Shown here piece after piece: positions 5,873-7,439 of a DNA stretch of 7,439 nt. A program made the position numbers and the translations under genes. Origin of the DNA: Hyphomicrobiales bacterium (lineage in GTDB: Bacteria; Pseudomonadota; Alphaproteobacteria; Rhizobiales; Beijerinckiaceae); assembly GCA_003164825.1 (NCBI GenBank), contig PLUH01000155.1, positions 1-7,439 of the forward strand. The letters run 5' to 3'. The stretch's first letter is position 1, and each line of letters starts with the position of its first letter. The notes beneath the pieces are model-generated. The model was not told where the DNA came from. It saw nothing but the letters and a program-made list of their open reading frames with translations, and searched no databases.

Positions 5873-6439
5873 CGATGTCGAGGATTATTCTGTCGGCCCG
5901 ACGCGCGTAAAGAAAGATACAAATTTGTGGATAATGGATTGTCTTTTCCGCCACCGCCTCTTGGCGTTCGCTGGTTATATCGACGAGCGCGGCGCGGAGG
6001 AGCAATCCGGCGCCGGCCGACGTGATTTTGCGGCGTGGCGGTCCGATTACTCAGCCGCGCGACGAAGCCGGCGCGCTCTTCGGACCTCGCCCGCTCTCAG
6101 CGCGCTAGCTTCGCTGCAAGTTCGGTCAACAGTTGCCCGGCCCGGGCTGCATCACGCGCCAATCCGAACGCATAAAAGTCAGGGCGAACGAGGACCGCAG
6201 CCGCCTTGTGTGTCGTCGACGCTGAACTCCTCTGAGTCCTCAACGCTGCGATGATTCGTGATCCGCGCCTTTAGAAGCCTCATCCGCGGCCGCCCCTATC
6301 TTCGCCGAAACAAATCAGAGCGCTGGGGCCAAGGCTGAGACCGTTGGCTTAGCGGTCACTCCGTGGTCACTCACCTCTTGCGAGAGCACGCCCAAATTCA
6401 AATTAAACTCTGAAAACCCTATCATTTCAATAATTTAAA
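5873..6439. other. Gene-poor 567-bp region next to the tRNA gene
   Basis: No intact gene is supported here. The part nearest the 2H gene is AT-rich and contains a 10-bp palindrome, ACAAATTTGT (5919-5928), about 46 bp before its start. The middle holds a flavin monooxygenase relic. Towards the tRNA there is a tandem pair of GGTCACTC (6354-6361 and 6365-6372, 11 bp apart) and an AT-rich run at 6393-6439. A 129-codon open frame on the + strand from 5865 has no recognisable content and runs antisense through the relic. Confidence 0.55.
6097..6204 (-). pseudogene. Relic of the C-terminus of a FAD-dependent aromatic monooxygenase
   Basis: Read on the - strand, this stretch encodes 35 residues followed by TGA. 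It begins AAAVLVRPDFYAFGLA and continues as an Ala/Leu-rich helix ending in LAAKLAR. The VLVRPDFYxFG motif is the hallmark of the last beta strand and turn of PheA/TfdB/MhpA-type flavin hydroxylases such as 3-(3-hydroxyphenyl)propionate hydroxylase, where it lies near the C-terminus. The frame stays open only to 6270 and meets a stop at 6271-6273. No start, FAD-binding GxGxxG or other domain of the roughly 500-aa enzyme is found nearby. It is therefore a leftover 3' end, probably from a deletion. Assignment rests on memory of the family. Confidence 0.55.
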
Positions 6440-6517
6440 TGGTCGGAGTGGCGGGATTCGAACCCACGACCCCTAGTCCCCCAGACTAGTGCGCTAACCG
6501 GGCTGCGCTACACTCCG
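6440..6517 (-). tRNA. tRNA-Pro (anticodon GGG)
   Basis: A full cloverleaf reads on the - strand. The acceptor stem is CGGAGTG/CACTCCG. The anticodon stem is CTAGT/ACTAG with loop CTGGGGG, placing GGG at 34-36 (plus-strand 6482-6480) and G at 37. The T arm is GTGGG/CCCGC around TTCGAAT. Discriminator A is followed by an encoded CCA, so the 3' end is at 6440. It decodes CCC and CCU proline codons. It has its own promoter, so it is transcribed separately from the merR-like gene behind it. Confidence 0.97.
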
Positions 6518-6526
6518 ACGGCGCCC

Positions 6527-6555
6527 CTTATAGTGAGCGGCGCCGCGTCGCGCAA
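6527..6555 (-). promoter_or_regulatory. Promoter of tRNA-Pro
   Basis: On the - strand TTGCGC (6555-6550) is followed after exactly 17 nt by TATAAG (6532-6527). Transcription would start near 6520, a few bases before the tRNA at 6517. The same two hexamers, with 18 nt between them, occur ahead of vapB. Confidence 0.6.
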
Positions 6556-6577
6556 CGCGGAGCTGGCGTCGCCCGCA

Positions 6578-7066
6578 TCATAGACCCGGCGAGCGCGCCT
6601 GGGTCAGGATTCGTTCGGCGTCGATGAGTTCAGCCAGCGCCGCGCGCAGCGCCGCAAGGTCGTCGTCAGCAAGCTTGGAGGCAGGGTCGCTGACGCCGCC
6701 GCCTTTCGCGGACCCTGCAAGCTCGGTGGCGCCTGCCGGCTCGGCGGACGGCCGGCCGTGGGCTTGAGCGGCGCTCGACAGGGCCTGGACCCCCTGCTCC
6801 TTGAACAGCTTCTGGACGCCCTTGATCGTGTAGCCTTCATCGTACAAGAGGCGGCGGATGAGCCTGAGCCGCTCAATGTCTTCGGGGCGGTAATACCGCC
6901 GGCCGCCGGCCCGTTTCAGGGGCCGGATCTGCGGAAAGCGCGTCTCCCAGAAGCGCAGCACATGCTGCGGCAGATCCATCGAGTCCGCAACTTCGCGGAT
7001 CGTTCGATAGGCTTCGGGACCCTTCTCAATCGGCGTGCTCGCGGCCGCCGGGGGCGAGAGAATCAT
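6578..7066 (-). CDS. MerR-family transcriptional regulator
   Basis: 162-aa DNA-binding protein. The MerR winged helix-turn-helix fills residues 20-88: YRTIREVADSMDLPQHVLRFW (recognition region, shortened use here), the wing with RAGGRRYYRPEDIERL (52-67), then the helix EGYTIKGVQKLF (77-88). Residues 95-130 are Ala/Gly/Ser-rich and probably disordered. A short acidic/leucine-rich helix (LADDDLAALRAALAELIDA, 132-150) may mediate dimerisation. There are no cysteines to bind metal as in MerR itself, so the signal is unknown. A GGAGG lies 4 nt ahead of ATG 7066. The gene follows ihfA after about 100 bp on the same strand; this pair is commonly found together in Rhizobiales, suggesting a housekeeping rather than resistance role. 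Confidence 0.92.
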   Translation of the reverse strand: MILSPPAAASTPIEKGPEAYRTIREVADSMDLPQHVLRFWETRFPQIRPLKRAGGRRYYRPEDIERLRLIRRLLYDEGYTIKGVQKLFKEQGVQALSSAAQAHGRPSAEPAGATELAGSAKGGGVSDPASKLADDDLAALRAALAELIDAERILTQARSPGL

Positions 7067-7169
7067 GGCGCCTCCGTTCGCGTCGATCCAACTATCGGCC
7101 GAACGGAGCGGAAACGCTAGATGCGGCGAGTCTTTGCCGGCGGGTCCGGCGCGCGGCCGCGAGATGCGC

Positions 7170-7439
7170 CTACTCCTTTTCGGGCGGCTGATCGCGGCCG
7201 TTGATCTTGGCTTTCAGAACATTGGACGGCTTGAACACCATCACCCGGCGAGGAAGGATCGGCACTTCGACGCCGGTCTTCGGATTGCGCCCGACGCGTT
7301 CGCCTTTCGAGCGGACGACGAATGAACCGAAGCCCGACAGCTTGACGGTCTCGCCCCGCGCGGCCGCATCGCAGATTTCGTCCAGAACCGACTGGACCAG
7401 TTCCGCCGACTCCGTGCGCGACAATCCGACCTTCTGATA
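7170..7439 (-). CDS. ihfA: Integration host factor alpha subunit (5' end outside window)
   Basis: HU/IHF-family DNA-bending protein, which pairs with IhfB and bends DNA sharply at specific sites during recombination, replication and transcription. The 89 visible residues start YQKVGLSRTESAELV at the window edge and run to TAG at 7170-7172; some 10-20 N-terminal residues lie outside. The signature GFGSF is at 36-40 and GRNPKTG at 49-55, including the proline that wedges into the DNA. It closes with RRVMVFKPSNVLKAKING, the usual last strand and helix, and a short charged tail. It is called alpha rather than HU or IhfB from the YQKVGLSRTESA start and the TGVEVPI segment. An in-frame TTG at 7424 is internal, not the start. 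Confidence 0.95.
   Translation of the reverse strand, partial: YQKVGLSRTESAELVQSVLDEICDAAARGETVKLSGFGSFVVRSKGERVGRNPKTGVEVPILPRRVMVFKPSNVLKAKINGRDQPPEKE

Noticed and set aside
5865..6254. 129-codon + strand open frame in the gap before tRNA-Pro
   Set aside because: Its composition is Arg/Ser/Ala-rich without motifs, and it is antisense to the flavin monooxygenase relic, which gives a better explanation of the sequence.
6374..6385. Small hairpin CTCT-TGCG-AGAG downstream of the tRNA as a terminator
   Set aside because: It has a four-base stem and lies more than 50 bp past the tRNA end with no T-run.
6440..6465. tRNA-Pro 3' end as an attachment site with a second copy in the window
   Set aside because: I searched by eye for a repeat of the tRNA 3' end elsewhere in the window and found none; no integrase gene is present.

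Overview
The window looks like a piece of an alphaproteobacterial chromosome, most likely from the Rhizobiales/Hyphomicrobiales. The DNA is GC-rich. The partial gene at the right end reads as a typical alphaproteobacterial integration host factor alpha subunit, followed by its usual MerR-type neighbour. The left end has the familiar order metG, tatD, metallo-beta-lactamase-fold hydrolase. A compound hairpin repeat of the kind scattered through Rhizobiales genomes lies between metG and tatD. Genus cannot be fixed from this window.

Left block, about 1-3673, + strand: the 3' part of metG (methionyl-tRNA synthetase), the repeat element, tatD, a PhnP-like MBL-fold hydrolase and an M20-family metallohydrolase. 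The last three are tightly packed: tatD and the MBL gene overlap by 4 nt through a TTG start, and the M20 gene starts 11 nt after the MBL stop. They probably form one transcription unit.

Middle block, about 3674-6439, accessory in character: a VapB-type antitoxin with its own promoter and palindrome is followed by a broken vapC toxin. Then, on the - strand, come a COG2910-like NAD(P)-binding oxidoreductase and a two-histidine (2H) phosphoesterase of the 2'-5' RNA ligase-like superfamily. A gene-poor stretch of 567 bp follows, holding a short relic of the C-terminus of a flavin monooxygenase on the - strand. Broken genes and isolated single genes suggest a region of gene gain and decay between two conserved blocks.

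Right block, about 6440-7439, - strand: a tRNA-Pro(GGG) gene with a recognisable promoter, a MerR-family regulator, and the 3' part of ihfA, which runs off the window.

I do not see a convincing undescribed multi-gene system. The observations best worth checking are the repeat whose outer arm carries the apparent tatD ribosome binding site, the M20 enzyme lacking the usual metal-bridging aspartate, the antitoxin kept beside a ruined toxin, and a perfect 16-bp AT palindrome upstream of the oxidoreductase gene.
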